Positions 24,659-35,091 of a stretch of DNA of 44,493 bases are shown here, one piece after another (the first letter of the stretch is position 1; each line of letters opens with the position of its first letter). The notes under the pieces were generated by a model. It worked only from the letters and a program-made list of their open reading frames with translations, had not been told where the DNA came from and did not search any database. The stretch comes from Pyrinomonadaceae bacterium. Lineage in GTDB: Bacteria > Acidobacteriota > Blastocatellia > Pyrinomonadales > Pyrinomonadaceae. A program made the position numbers and the translations under genes. The stretch lies in assembly GCA_013811945.1 (NCBI GenBank), contig JACCUI010000099.1, positions 1 to 44,493 of the forward strand, written 5' to 3'.

Positions 24659-26389
24659 TCAGTCCCAATTCTTGATGGTGGGCCAGAGGGTTTGGAGGGG
24701 CTGGTTCAGGCCGCGGCAGAGAAAGATTTCGAAGTGTTCGTCGCGGCGGGAGTAGGGATGATAGGTACGGCCGACTGATTCGACAGTATTGAAATGCTCA
24801 CGGTCGTTGTCGCCGTCGCTGCCTAAAACGATCACGATTGCGCCGGTGTAGTTTCGCGGACCCCAATACCAGTAGTTCTGGTGATTGGCGATGGCTTTTG
24901 GAAGGCCATATTTCGCACCAAAGAAATCTATCGCGCCCGCCTGGCCGTAGCTGTTGGCAAAGATCGCGGTCTGCGCGCGCTCGTCAGGCGGGAGGCTGTT
25001 ATAGACTTCCGCTACCGCGCGCGTCATCTCCTCCAAGCCAAACTCATCAGCGAAGTGCTGCGGGAGAGGCCCGGTGTTTTGGTTCTCTGCTTTCGGTGGT
25101 TCCAGTCCGAGTGTCGTTTGATAGCGAATGTAAGTCTCAGGCGAGAGAATGGGAAGGGTAAGAGGAGCGAGCGCGGCGGCGGCGAGGATGATGAGGGCGA
25201 TGTAGAGGTAGCGAAGCCAGGGAAGCCAGAAGCAGGAGGCAGGAACGGACGGCCGGGGTTGAGAGCTTGGTTCAGTGAATGAAGCACTGGACGTAGGAAT
25301 TTGGATGTCACTTGAGCCCCGGTCGCTACCACCGCCCGAAGCGGGATGCCCGCTGGGGGACCCCGGTCCGCTCGAGGTTCTGACTTTGAGTTGACCTTGG
25401 ACATTGGACTTTGAACTTTGGACGGTCAGTCGCTCAAAGGCGATCGCGCCGGCGGCGAAGAGAATGGGGTAAGCAGGCGCGAGGTAATAATTCTTGCCTT
25501 TCAAGACAATGAAGGTCACCAGCATTACTACATAAGTCCAACCAAAGATTCGATAGCGCCGTCCCTCCTTACCGAAGAAAAGCCAAAGCAGGCCGCAGAC
25601 CCAGAGCGGGAAGAGGATGGGATTCATGATCAGCGCCTGATCGGCGATGAACCCGAGCGGACCCCGCGTGACGTCGCGACCGCTCTCGCGAATGTTGCGC
25701 ATCAACTCCAGGAAAGGGAAGTCGTGTTTCACCAGCCAAAGCAGGTTCGGTAGAAAGATCACGATGGCGGCGAGCGCGCCGAGCCAGATCCACGGACTCT
25801 TCAAAAAACGGCGATGCCTACTTAGAATCAAACCCACTACCATACCAAACGCGAAAAAGATTACGGAGTATTTGGTTTCAAGTCCCACGCCAATGATCAC
25901 ACCGAACCATAGCCAATATTTTGGGCTTCCAGTATTGATTGCGCGCACGACGCACCACGCGGCGCCCATCCAGATAAGTGGCTCAAACGCGTTCATCGTC
26001 AACCAGTGATGGAAGAGGAGAAAGATAGGAGCGGCGAGGGTGGCAAGTGCAGCGAGCGCCTGTGCAAAACGGCCGCCACCCATCTCTCGAGTTACTTTAC
26101 CGGTCAACCAAACGAGGGCAGCGCCGGCGATCGCCGGCAACAATCTCAGACCAAGCAGGGAACTGCCAAAAACATGACGAGCAAGCCAGGCAATCAAGGC
26201 AATAACGGGCGGCTGGTCCACGTAGCCCCAATCAAGGTGCTCCGCGCAGGCGAGGTAATAAAGTTCATCGCGAAAGATTCCATAACGCCCGGCAGTGAGG
26301 AGGTGCAATAATAGTTTAGCGGCGGCGAGATATAAGACGAACGCCGGGCCCCTCGTCCACCTCGAAGATGATTCTAAACTAGCGGACAA
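24659..26389 (-). CDS. GT39-family membrane glycosyltransferase
   Basis: 576 residues from TTG 26,389, supported by GGAGG 4 nt upstream. The ArnT/PMT-like hallmarks are RYGIFRDELYYLACAEHLDW and GYVDQPPVIAL near the N terminus, with the acidic catalytic Asp in the first loop. About nine membrane helices follow (e.g. LLPAIAGAALVWLTG, FGVIIGVGLETKYSVIFFA). After FERLTVQSS the protein contains a low-complexity stretch of about 60 residues encoded by dispersed repeats (25,250-25,425), then a normal last helix and a soluble domain ending PLQTLWPTIKNWD. It transfers sugars from polyprenyl phosphate to a lipid or protein; substrate unknown. Confidence 0.9.
   Translation of the reverse strand: MSASLESSSRWTRGPAFVLYLAAAKLLLHLLTAGRYGIFRDELYYLACAEHLDWGYVDQPPVIALIAWLARHVFGSSLLGLRLLPAIAGAALVWLTGKVTREMGGGRFAQALAALATLAAPIFLLFHHWLTMNAFEPLIWMGAAWCVVRAINTGSPKYWLWFGVIIGVGLETKYSVIFFAFGMVVGLILSRHRRFLKSPWIWLGALAAIVIFLPNLLWLVKHDFPFLELMRNIRESGRDVTRGPLGFIADQALIMNPILFPLWVCGLLWLFFGKEGRRYRIFGWTYVVMLVTFIVLKGKNYYLAPAYPILFAAGAIAFERLTVQSSKSNVQGQLKVRTSSGPGSPSGHPASGGGSDRGSSDIQIPTSSASFTEPSSQPRPSVPASCFWLPWLRYLYIALIILAAAALAPLTLPILSPETYIRYQTTLGLEPPKAENQNTGPLPQHFADEFGLEEMTRAVAEVYNSLPPDERAQTAIFANSYGQAGAIDFFGAKYGLPKAIANHQNYWYWGPRNYTGAIVIVLGSDGDNDREHFNTVESVGRTYHPYSRRDEHFEIFLCRGLNQPLQTLWPTIKNWD
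25250..25425. repeat. Dispersed-repeat insertion inside the GT39 gene
   Basis: In this stretch the protein reads SSKSNVQGQLKVRTSSGPGS and PSGHPASGGGSDRGSSD. The DNA is made of repeat-like units such as GTCCAATGTCCAAGGTCAAC (reverse strand) and the 12-mer CCGGTCGCTACC at 25,319-25,330, identical to copies at 42,847, 42,912 and 44,399 (some reversed). It is in frame, so the enzyme keeps its reading frame despite the insertion. Confidence 0.7.
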
Positions 26390-27053
26390 GAGTCCTCCGG
26401 AAACTCGACTGGTATCGATGGCGCCCTCGGCGCGCGGTCATTTGCGGCTGAATTAAATGCGTGGCAGGTTTCCCCGTCAAGCCTCAACTTAAGAGTTTCG
26501 AATTTCGGATTGCGGATTTCGAATCTATTGAAGGCGCTCCGTTGAATGGTATTTAGAGTCAAAGTCTGGTGATTTTCTAGATTTCAAAATTTTCAGGTCA
26601 AAGGATTCTGCAAAGTTGGGGAATTGAACTGTTAATTCAAAGTTGAGTGACTGTGCATCTTGAGCTTCTCGATGCGCGCAGCGTCCGATCCTAAACCATT
26701 CAAATTCGGCGGCTCAGAAATGCGCAACCGAAATCCGAAATTCTACTATTCCCGATACAAAATATATCCTGTAGTTGACATATAGGGGGACTTAGCGTAA
26801 GGTGAGTATCGAACCGAGTCCAGCTTACTCCGCTCTCAGCTCCTCTGGAATCCTCCAGACCACCTGACAATCCACAGCTCAACACTAAGAAAGCCCAGGG
26901 CATCATATGTTCCCCAGCCATTCCCCGGACCAGCTGCGCGCTTTGTCTCAAGCTCTATACCGATAGAGCCGAGACAAGGCGGTGCACTCCAAAAGGGAGA
27001 TCAGAGGCTGTCCCGGTGGAACTTAGAAGGCCCATAAGGAAAATAATCAAATT
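26390..27053. other. groES upstream region
   Basis: 664 bp without a gene. It contains repeat-like segments (around 26,500 and 26,610-26,640), a TTGACA at 26,775-26,780 with a 17-nt spacer and a poor -10 TAAGGT, and a long palindrome at 26,943-26,977. It carries the promoters for the GT39 gene (minus) and groES (plus). Confidence 0.5.
26943..26977 (+). promoter_or_regulatory. Long palindrome upstream of groES
   Basis: TTGTCTC-AA-GCTCTAT, then ACCG, then ATAGAGC-C-GAGACAA: 14 paired bases around a 4-nt centre, starting 111 bp before the groES ATG. It is not the CIRCE consensus (TTAGCACTC-N9-GAGTGCTAA) nor a HAIR site. As a hairpin in the leader it could also be an RNA element. The role is inferred from position only. 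Confidence 0.5.
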
Positions 27054-27386
27054 ATGACGACGAATATCACACCATTACATGACCGCGTGATTGTAAAGCG
27101 AATTGACGAAGGCGAGCAGATTCGCGGCGGCATCATCATTCCCGACAGCGCAAAAGAAAAACCCCAGGAAGGCGAAGTAATCGCCGCCGGCGAAGGGAAA
27201 TACAAGGAAGACGGTACGCGCCAACCATTAGATGTTAAGAAGGGCGACCGGATCCTCTTTGGTAAGTACAGCAGTTCCGAAATCAAGATTGACGGGGAAG
27301 ACCTGTTGATTATGCGCGAGGATGAGGTTCTGGGAATCATCACGCGCGCCGGTGCTGCAACGGGCGGCAAGAAGAGCGCCAAATAG
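27054..27386 (+). CDS. groES: Co-chaperonin GroES
   Basis: 110 residues, typical Cpn10: [20 protein letters not shown], then mobile loop [20 protein letters not shown], then [20 protein letters not shown] and [14 protein letters not shown]. It caps GroEL to close the folding chamber in the cytosol. The start follows an AAGGAAAA sequence. A Gly/Lys-rich C-terminal tail ([10 protein letters not shown]) slightly extends the usual length. It lies 124 bp ahead of groEL, the usual order. Confidence 0.97.
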   Translation: MTTNITPLHDRVIVKRIDEGEQIRGGIIIPDSAKEKPQEGEVIAAGEGKYKEDGTRQPLDVKKGDRILFGKYSSSEIKIDGEDLLIMREDEVLGIITRAGAATGGKKSAK

Positions 27387-27504
27387 TCTGGACATGTGAA
27401 CACCGAAAAACGCAGATTTAAGCCCAGACAACCGGCTCGATCCGTGTTCATGTGTGGCTGATTGTCGGCGTTGAAACACAGTTTTGGTTTAGGAGAAAAT
27501 ATAA

Positions 27505-29157
<1,653 letters not shown>

Positions 29158-29267
29158 TCCCAACGTCCTTAGCAAATTGGGAAGCTACCATGTTCCGCAT
29201 GCGGCTTCTGTTGAGTCCCCAAAGAAGAAGTTCGGAGGGGAATCCCATCGGGGAAAAGGTAAAAACT

Positions 29268-29558
29268 ATGAGTACGAAACTTTATGTCGGTAATCTATCT
29301 TTTGAGACTTCCAAAGAAGATCTGCAAGAGATGTTCGCGAAAGCGGGCACGGTCGAAAGCGTCTCCTTGATTGAAGATCGCGAAACAGGTCGCTCACGCG
29401 GCTTCGGCTTCGTGGAGATGTCAACGAAGGAAGAAGGCGCAGCTGCCATCCAGCAGTTCAACGGTAAGGACCTGGGCGGACGTGCGCTGAACGTCAACGA
29501 AGCCAAGCCACGCGAAGATCGCGGCGGCGGTGGTCGCAACGGCGGCTCGCGTTACTAA
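29268..29558 (+). CDS. RRM-type RNA-binding protein
   Basis: 96 residues from ATG 29,268, chosen over an upstream in-frame ATG (29,190) because AAAGG is 8 nt away and the domain starts there. One RNA-recognition motif: RNP2 LYVGNL (residues 4-9) and RNP1 RGFGFVEM (about 44-51), followed by a Gly/Arg tail ending GGSRY. Such small proteins resemble cyanobacterial Rbp and bind RNA, often in cold response. It follows groEL by 110 bp and ends in a terminator at 29,588. Confidence 0.95.
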   Translation: MSTKLYVGNLSFETSKEDLQEMFAKAGTVESVSLIEDRETGRSRGFGFVEMSTKEEGAAAIQQFNGKDLGGRALNVNEAKPREDRGGGGRNGGSRY

Positions 29559-29587
29559 TCCATAGCTCGTAAGTAATTGCGACTGAT

Positions 29588-29624
29588 AAAAGCCTCTGGT
29601 GGAATGTTTCGCCGGGGGCTTTTT
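29588..29624 (+). terminator. Terminator after the RRM gene
   Basis: AAAAGCCTCTGGTGG pairs with a downstream CGCCGGGGGCTTTTT in a GC-rich stem of about 14 bp including G-U pairs, followed by TTTTT. It ends the groES-groEL-RRM run. Confidence 0.75.
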
Positions 29625-29881
29625 CTTTGTTGATGCCTTGACGGTCTGGGTGACTATGCTGATTGCGGCATAAACTGAAAGTCAGGAAGGGGGCTAGCGA
29701 AGCGCGCCCCCTAAGCATCGAGGCTCCAAAGCCACTTAACCTTGAATTAAGACGCCACGCTACGATGGAGCGTGGGCGCGCTACGCTCTGCCCACCTTCC
29801 CAACCTGCAAATTCCCGCGACTTGCACTTAAGACCGAGCACTCTTCCAATCGGAAATCAGAGTCTAAAAATCGCAAATGAC
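29625..29881. repeat. Dispersed repeat copy, intergenic
   Basis: Positions about 29,680-29,812 carry two modules also found at 37,457-37,600: CATCGAGGCTCCAAAGCCACTT (reverse strand relative to 37,545-37,570) and CTCTGCCCACCTTCCCAACCTGCAAAT (close to 37,488-37,514). The rest is repetitive A/T-rich sequence near the peroxiredoxin stop. No gene seen. Confidence 0.6.
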
Positions 29882-30721
29882 TTAACGGAGCGTTTTGGCC
29901 ACCTCGAGAATTTGTTCGGGCCGGGCACGGACCCAATAGTTTTCCGTCAGGTTCACCCACCGCACAGTGCCGGCCGAATCCAATAAAAACTCGGCCGGCC
30001 TGGCAATGTCCTGGCCGTCAGTTCCTGCGCCCGCGTGAAGCAGGTCGTAACGGCGAATCACTTCGGCTTTCGGATCAGAAAGAAAAGTGAACGTGTAGCC
30101 GGCCTTCTCACGAAGGTCGCGCGACACCTCTGGAGTGTCTACGCTGATCGCAACCGGACGAATCCCTACCCCCTCGAACTTAGCCAAACTATTCTGAATG
30201 CTCCGAAACTCGGAGTTGCATGAAGGTCACCAGTAACCTCGGTAAAAAACCAGCAGCACCCCTTTAGGCGCGTTTCCGTTGACTGGCGATGCGAGAAGCT
30301 CCGACAGCGAAACCGACTTGCCATTCGTATCGGAGAGTGTAAAGTCGGGTGCCTTTTGGCTTATCTGGGGAGCGCTATGAGAGATGGGCAAGCGCCTTGC
30401 GATAATAAAAGTGGCGAAGATAAACAATCCGAAAATCGCGACGCTGAGAGTCGCCAGAATGGCGGCTACAATCTTTGATCCCGTGGGATGGGGGCGGTCC
30501 ACCCCAAGCGTGCTGCTCGGGTCGGAACTCCGGTCTGTCGCTAATGCACGCCGAACTCCAACTAACAAAAGCGCCGCTGCCAATGCGAAGAGCAGTAGGT
30601 TGGCCCAGGGAAAATCGCGAGTGACGGGGAACCAAACGAATACAAAGAAGTAGCTGAGAAAAGCAATTAAGCTAAGCAGGAAACCCGCCCAGATTGGCCA
30701 GTTGATTCTTCGCGCGTTCAT
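29882..30721 (-). CDS. Membrane-anchored peroxiredoxin with in-frame TGA at the peroxidatic Cys: probable selenoprotein
   Basis: 279 residues from ATG 30,721 (AGAGGA 6 nt upstream) to 29,882, with one in-frame TGA at 30,229-30,227 (residue 165). Residues 7-30, 35-58 and 80-110 are membrane helices; residues about 120-279 are an AhpC/TSA thioredoxin fold: KAPDFTLSDTNGKSVSLSEL, GVLLVFYRGYW-[TGA]-PSCNSEFRSIQ, VGIRPVAISVDTPEVSRDL and RPAEFLLDSAGTVRWVNL. In relatives the site is FYRGYWCPxC, so TGA takes the place of the peroxidatic Cys, giving U-P-S-C. Both flanks are fully in frame. A perfect hairpin with a GUU loop starts 11 nt after the TGA. Read as selenocysteine, it would be a selenium-dependent peroxidase at the membrane. 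The alternative is a nonsense mutation or base error. Confidence 0.75.
30201..30215 (-). promoter_or_regulatory. SECIS-like hairpin after the TGA of the peroxiredoxin gene
   Basis: On the mRNA, CUCCGA pairs perfectly with UCGGAG around a GUU loop (6-bp stem). Seventeen bases separate the UGA from the loop. Loop sequence and spacing match the element in the CMD/AhpD-like gene (18 nt, GUU). The UGA is followed by C, as in known bacterial selenoprotein genes. Confidence 0.6.
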
Positions 30722-30926
30722 AGAAGTCCTCTTCGCAAAGTCTGTCGATGTCTTAGTTTCGGCTCAAGCACAATACACCATCCACGAATTCGCACGAAAT
30801 AGCACTAACAAGACTTCGTGTTCCTTGCGTAATTTCGTGAATAGTTTTTGCTCGGTAGGAATCGATAGCCCCCTGGCGTAAGGGAATCCCAGATTCGGCG
30901 TGATAAAGTAATTTGCTAACGATCCT

Positions 30927-32423
30927 ATGACGAATGTCACCAAACAGGAGGCTCTATCGAGTGTGGCCGAGATGCCTGGTCCACCCGGACCTGATGCGAA
31001 TCCGTCGCCACCGGAAAAGGGACGTTACGACAGATCCATCGTCGAGGGACCGTTGCGGTCCGCGGTCTGGAAAATCGCCTGGCCGACAATGCTCACGAAC
31101 GTCATCGGCGGCTTGCAAGGAATTGTCGATCATGCGCTGGTCGGCCATCTCGTCGGCTTCTCGGGGAATGCCGCGATCGGCGTTGCGTGGCAGATTTTCA
31201 TCGTTGTCATTGTCTTCATCACTTCGCTATTCACCGGGATGAGCGTGCTCGTAGCCCGCTTTGCCGGCGCAGGGGAGGAAGAGAAAGTCAACCGCACGGT
31301 CTATCAGGCGTTCTTCACCGCGGTCGGGATCTCGCTCCTGATAATGGCACCGCTAGGGTATTCCCTCTCGCCATGGCTGCTGGATCTGGTCAACGCCGCA
31401 CCCGAAGTGAAGGCGGAGGCGCTGCCGTTCCTGCGTATCATGTTCCTCTTCAGTATCGGCATGCTCCTGTTCTTTATGCTGAGTGGCGCATTGCGCTCTG
31501 CTGGAGACGCGCGCACGCCGATGATCCTCGGCATCGCAATGACCGTGCTGAACCTCGTACTGAACGTGATCCTCATTCGGGGGCTGGGTCCCATCCCGGC
31601 GTTCGGTACTGCCGGCTCGGCGATGGGTACCGTGATAGCGTCGGGGCTCCTGGGCGTGTACGCGCTTTGGAAACTGTGGCACGGGGGCTGGGTCGTTTCG
31701 TTTCCGCGCGGAGAGGGCTTCGGTCCGGATTGGACCATCATCAGGTCGCTTTTCCGATTTGGACTGCCGACCGGCATCCAGGGAATTGCGATGAACGTTG
31801 GTGGAGTGTTCATGCTCGCGTTTATCGGTTCGCTTGCTCAGAGCGCGGCGGCGCAAGCGGCGTTTGCCATCTCCTATTCACAACTCTTCTCCCTGATCAC
31901 CTGGTCTTCGATCGGTCTGATGGGCGCAGCGGCGGCTGTCGCCGGACAGAACCTCGGCGCGGGCCATCCCGATCGGGCTAACGCGGCGGTGCACGTGGCT
32001 GCCAGCTTCGGATTCGCCGGCGCGGCGTTCATCGGAATCTTTTTCCTGTTCTTCCCGCGACAATTGCTCGCCATCTTCGGCATGAACGAGCCTGGGGTCG
32101 TCGAAATCGGAGTCCAACTTCTGCGGGTGCTGAGTGTGTCGGGTCTCTTTATCGCCGTCGCCCTCACGTACACAGGTGGACTGCAGGGGACGGGAGATAC
32201 CAGAAGCCCGCTCTACATCTCCATCATCTCGCAGATCATCGTGCCCCTCAGCATCTGTTTTGTGATCCAGCAGACAAGCACGCTGGACCCGATCAACATC
32301 TGGATCGCGATTCTCGTCGGTCACGCAACGCGGTGCGCGCTGACCGTGATTCGCTTCAATCAGGGAAAGTGGCGCGGGATCGCGGTGGATATCGAACCAA
32401 AAGCAAAGCAGAGCGCATCGTGA
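30927..32423 (+). CDS. MATE family efflux transporter
   Basis: 498 residues with 12 predicted membrane helices, the standard MATE size. N-terminal cytosolic leader of about 45 residues, Pro-rich. Helix signatures are LRSAVWKIAWPTMLTNVIGG, HALVGHLVGFSGNAAIGVAW and MSVLVARFAGAGEEEKVNRT; the second half repeats the pattern (FRFGLPTGIQGIAMNVGGVF; LMGAAAAVAGQNLGAGHPDR). MATE proteins export cationic compounds using Na+ or H+ gradients. It is divergent from the peroxiredoxin gene across a 205-bp gap. Substrate unknown. ATG 30,927 has only a weak ribosome site; the leader could start later. Confidence 0.93.
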   Translation: MTNVTKQEALSSVAEMPGPPGPDANPSPPEKGRYDRSIVEGPLRSAVWKIAWPTMLTNVIGGLQGIVDHALVGHLVGFSGNAAIGVAWQIFIVVIVFITSLFTGMSVLVARFAGAGEEEKVNRTVYQAFFTAVGISLLIMAPLGYSLSPWLLDLVNAAPEVKAEALPFLRIMFLFSIGMLLFFMLSGALRSAGDARTPMILGIAMTVLNLVLNVILIRGLGPIPAFGTAGSAMGTVIASGLLGVYALWKLWHGGWVVSFPRGEGFGPDWTIIRSLFRFGLPTGIQGIAMNVGGVFMLAFIGSLAQSAAAQAAFAISYSQLFSLITWSSIGLMGAAAAVAGQNLGAGHPDRANAAVHVAASFGFAGAAFIGIFFLFFPRQLLAIFGMNEPGVVEIGVQLLRVLSVSGLFIAVALTYTGGLQGTGDTRSPLYISIISQIIVPLSICFVIQQTSTLDPINIWIAILVGHATRCALTVIRFNQGKWRGIAVDIEPKAKQSAS

Positions 32424-32495
32424 CATGAAACATGAGCCTCAAGAAAGGAATTGGTGGCGGGTTTGCGCGGATCACACAGATCAGAATCAGATCTG

Positions 32496-33476
32496 TCAAG
32501 TCCTTAAGGTAGCGGTTAAGCGATTGCAGAAATCCTTTTGCTCCCATTCGTGCCAAAGTGCAAGGGCGGCACGAAAATGTTTTGTGCGTAACCTGGAAAA
32601 GTCACTCAAGAGCCATATCATTGCGTCGCGTTCGTCTTCGGAAGTCGCTCGCTCAGAGCTCGCCTTCTTTTTAAGTCGGGATAATCGCTTCCCAAAGTGT
32701 TCAATCCACAGATCGCAATCATGGAGTTCACCCAGTGATGATTGCATCTGGGCCACCTGGCGCGAAAAAACTCCTAACTGTTCCCCCCAGCACGCAGCAA
32801 ACAACTCCATCGCATACCTGAGGCGTTTGGCCGCAATGCGCATTTCGTGCAGAGGTTTAACCTCCTGTGGCTCATATAAACTGGAACTCAATGCTTCCAG
32901 TTCCTTCAGGCGTTTAATAAGAGTCGATCCGGCAAACGCCTTGTAAGTGGGGCCACTCTTGACGGTGGCGCCGGATTCAGTTGGTTTGGTAGCGTCTTGA
33001 GGAACAATTGCATCCTCGATCGCCTGCCGAAAGTTGCGCTTAAGTTGGGAAAGCTCCTTATAGTTCAACGCTTGCACCAGCTCTTTTCGCGCTGGATCCA
33101 GCCTGGCTTTCCGATCGTCGATGATCCGTTGCAAACCTGACGAAATCTCGGGACTAGCTTTCTTCTGCAATTTCTCAAGAGCGATGATTGCCACATCGTA
33201 GTCGCGTACCACTCCCAGTTTGTCAGCGATTTCTTTGAGACGCTTTGTCGACGAGGCTATTTTCGTTTTACGCAAGTGAGGTGCAAAATCTCTAAGGGCG
33301 CTGCGCACGCGACGCGAGGCGACGCGCATATCGTGAACACCCTCGGGGTCACTGAAATCAAGTGCAGCTTTGCGCAAGAGACACATCTCCTCGAGCCTGG
33401 GATCCAGAACAAGCGGCACGGCCTCGGTCGCTGCCCCGTCGCATTCAATACCGCCGATCTCCCTGGCTTTAGCCAT
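32496..33476 (-). CDS. CHAD domain protein
   Basis: 326 residues of an alpha-helical CHAD domain duplicated in two halves, with the conserved His/Arg pattern GVHDMRVASRRVRSALRDF in the first half and LHEMRIAAKRLRYAMELF and LGELHDCDLW in the second. CHAD domains bind polyphosphate through a basic channel. It starts 6 bp after the stop of the Ppx/GppA gene upstream, so the two form one transcript and probably act on polyphosphate together. The last bases contain a 7-bp stem-loop (32,476-32,496), without a T tract. Confidence 0.92.
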   Translation of the reverse strand: MAKAREIGGIECDGAATEAVPLVLDPRLEEMCLLRKAALDFSDPEGVHDMRVASRRVRSALRDFAPHLRKTKIASSTKRLKEIADKLGVVRDYDVAIIALEKLQKKASPEISSGLQRIIDDRKARLDPARKELVQALNYKELSQLKRNFRQAIEDAIVPQDATKPTESGATVKSGPTYKAFAGSTLIKRLKELEALSSSLYEPQEVKPLHEMRIAAKRLRYAMELFAACWGEQLGVFSRQVAQMQSSLGELHDCDLWIEHFGKRLSRLKKKASSERATSEDERDAMIWLLSDFSRLRTKHFRAALALWHEWEQKDFCNRLTATLRT

Positions 33477-33482
33477 AAGTAG

Positions 33483-35054
33483 TTACCCGCGAGTCGACTT
33501 TGCGCTAATGGCATTGATAGACAAATTGCAGTTGAAAGCTTGCTCAAACAGCGGGCGTCTTCGCTCGGCCTCAATCATTTCTTTTTCGCAATCTACATCG
33601 CTCTGCACGGTTATCTTGACCGCTTCTCCTTCCACCACGCATTCAAGCTCACGCACACGATTTTCATGACTTCTGTCCAGGCCGTCGGCGAGTCGCAAAA
33701 TGGCACCCAGACGGGCCACCGAGTCGCGATCGGCCGCATTAAGCGCCCCAAAATCCGGATGGCGCTCTTTGGGGGGAGAACCGCGGTGGTAGCGGGCAAT
33801 ATTCGCGATAACCGCGCGTTCACCTTCGGCAAATCCGGTCAACTCAGAGTTCTTTATCAGATAGAGGGCATGTTTGTGATGGGACCCGTGAGCGATGTGA
33901 TAACCGATGTCGTGAAGCAACGCCGCCGCCGATAACAAAGTGCGTTGGTGTCGAGTCAGCTCTTCACTGGGCGCCAGGCTATCAAAGATCTTCTCAGCCA
34001 AACGAGCGACCTGGAGCGAATGAGCCTCTTCATAACCAAAGCGCCGCCCGACGGCGTGAACGCTGCGCATTTTGGGATCAGCAAAGTGCGAAACAGGCGG
34101 TCGCGATTCAGCCTCCAGTTCCCTGAGGCGATCGATGATGACGCCTTCGCGCAACGCCCATTCGCAAGTCAGCAGGGAGTTAAGCCTTAAGGCGCGCATA
34201 GCCCCTTCAAGTATTTGACCACCGGCGACAATAATCTCTGACCGCTGAGGGCTGAGTCCGCCCAATCGCTTGCGCTCTGCAATAGGAAAACTGGCAACGC
34301 TTACATTAAATCGCAAAAGCAGCCCCAGAGATATATCAAACTCCGAGGGCTGCGCCGGTTGGTGTTTTCGTTGTGAGTCACTCTCCAGGCGCGAACGTAG
34401 CGCCGCGCCTAAAGCAAGTATGGTTCCCGATGTGCCGGTGGCTTGCTGCCAGGTTGCATTGCGCAACTCGCGCGCCGGGCGTTCGAATGCGGCTTGAACT
34501 TGATGACGCAGATCACCCAGTTCTTTAGCCTTAAGAGGATCGGACTTGAGGAATTTCTCCGTCAGACCAATCGCTCCCAGATCGACGGAAAAGAGCGCGA
34601 GCGGTACTCCGTCACGAAAGAGGGAGATTTCAGTTGAACCACCACCGATATCGAGGTTCAGGTTGGTGGCTCCAGTAGTAGCACAACTCTGACTTGCCGC
34701 GAGTCCTATCAGCCTCGCCTCTTCGATCCCGGAAAGAACCTCTACTTTTATTCCGCTCTTCAGTTCGACTTCCCTGACAAACTGAGAAGAGTTGTTCGCC
34801 TCGCGCACCGAAGCCGTCGCGGTAGCAATTATGCTCTCTGCACCGCGGGCCTCGGCAATCGAACGAAATCGTTGTAGACATTCAACTGCGCGGTCGATGG
34901 CCGCGCGGCTGATATGCCTCCTGCGCAATGTTTGGTGCCCAAGTCTGACAAACTCTTTCTCACGAGTTATGACAGCGAATGAATCGCTGGCTGCCGCGTC
35001 AACGACTACCAGCTTAATCGAGTTGGAACCGATGTCGATTGCTGCAAGTTTCAA
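33483..35054 (-). CDS. ppx: Ppx/GppA exopolyphosphatase with C-terminal HD domain
   Basis: 523 residues from TTG 35,054. Residues 1-310 are the ASKHA phosphatase: AAIDIGSNSIKLVVVDAA, LDIGGGSTEISLFRDGVPL and IIVAGGQILEGAMRAL. Residues about 320-500 are HD-like with LLHDIGYHIAHGSHHKHALY and RLADGLDRSHENRV. The enzyme hydrolyses polyphosphate (or pppGpp) from the chain end. It is upstream of the CHAD gene, and the two dTMP-kinase-like genes precede it at 37 and then 61 bp, all on the minus strand: a four-gene operon. Confidence 0.93.
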   Translation of the reverse strand: MKLAAIDIGSNSIKLVVVDAAASDSFAVITREKEFVRLGHQTLRRRHISRAAIDRAVECLQRFRSIAEARGAESIIATATASVREANNSSQFVREVELKSGIKVEVLSGIEEARLIGLAASQSCATTGATNLNLDIGGGSTEISLFRDGVPLALFSVDLGAIGLTEKFLKSDPLKAKELGDLRHQVQAAFERPARELRNATWQQATGTSGTILALGAALRSRLESDSQRKHQPAQPSEFDISLGLLLRFNVSVASFPIAERKRLGGLSPQRSEIIVAGGQILEGAMRALRLNSLLTCEWALREGVIIDRLRELEAESRPPVSHFADPKMRSVHAVGRRFGYEEAHSLQVARLAEKIFDSLAPSEELTRHQRTLLSAAALLHDIGYHIAHGSHHKHALYLIKNSELTGFAEGERAVIANIARYHRGSPPKERHPDFGALNAADRDSVARLGAILRLADGLDRSHENRVRELECVVEGEAVKITVQSDVDCEKEMIEAERRRPLFEQAFNCNLSINAISAKSTRG

Positions 35055-35091
35055 TATTTTGCCTGGGCTAGTTCGGAAGGCTACAGCTTTT

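Noticed and set aside
31187..31981. 264-codon frame inside the MATE gene
   Set aside because: Alternate frame of a well-supported transporter; composition typical of GC-rich shadows.
32476..32496. Stem-loop ACAGATC/GATCTGT as terminator between MATE and CHAD genes
   Set aside because: Seven-base stem without a T tract and overlapping the CHAD stop; too weak.
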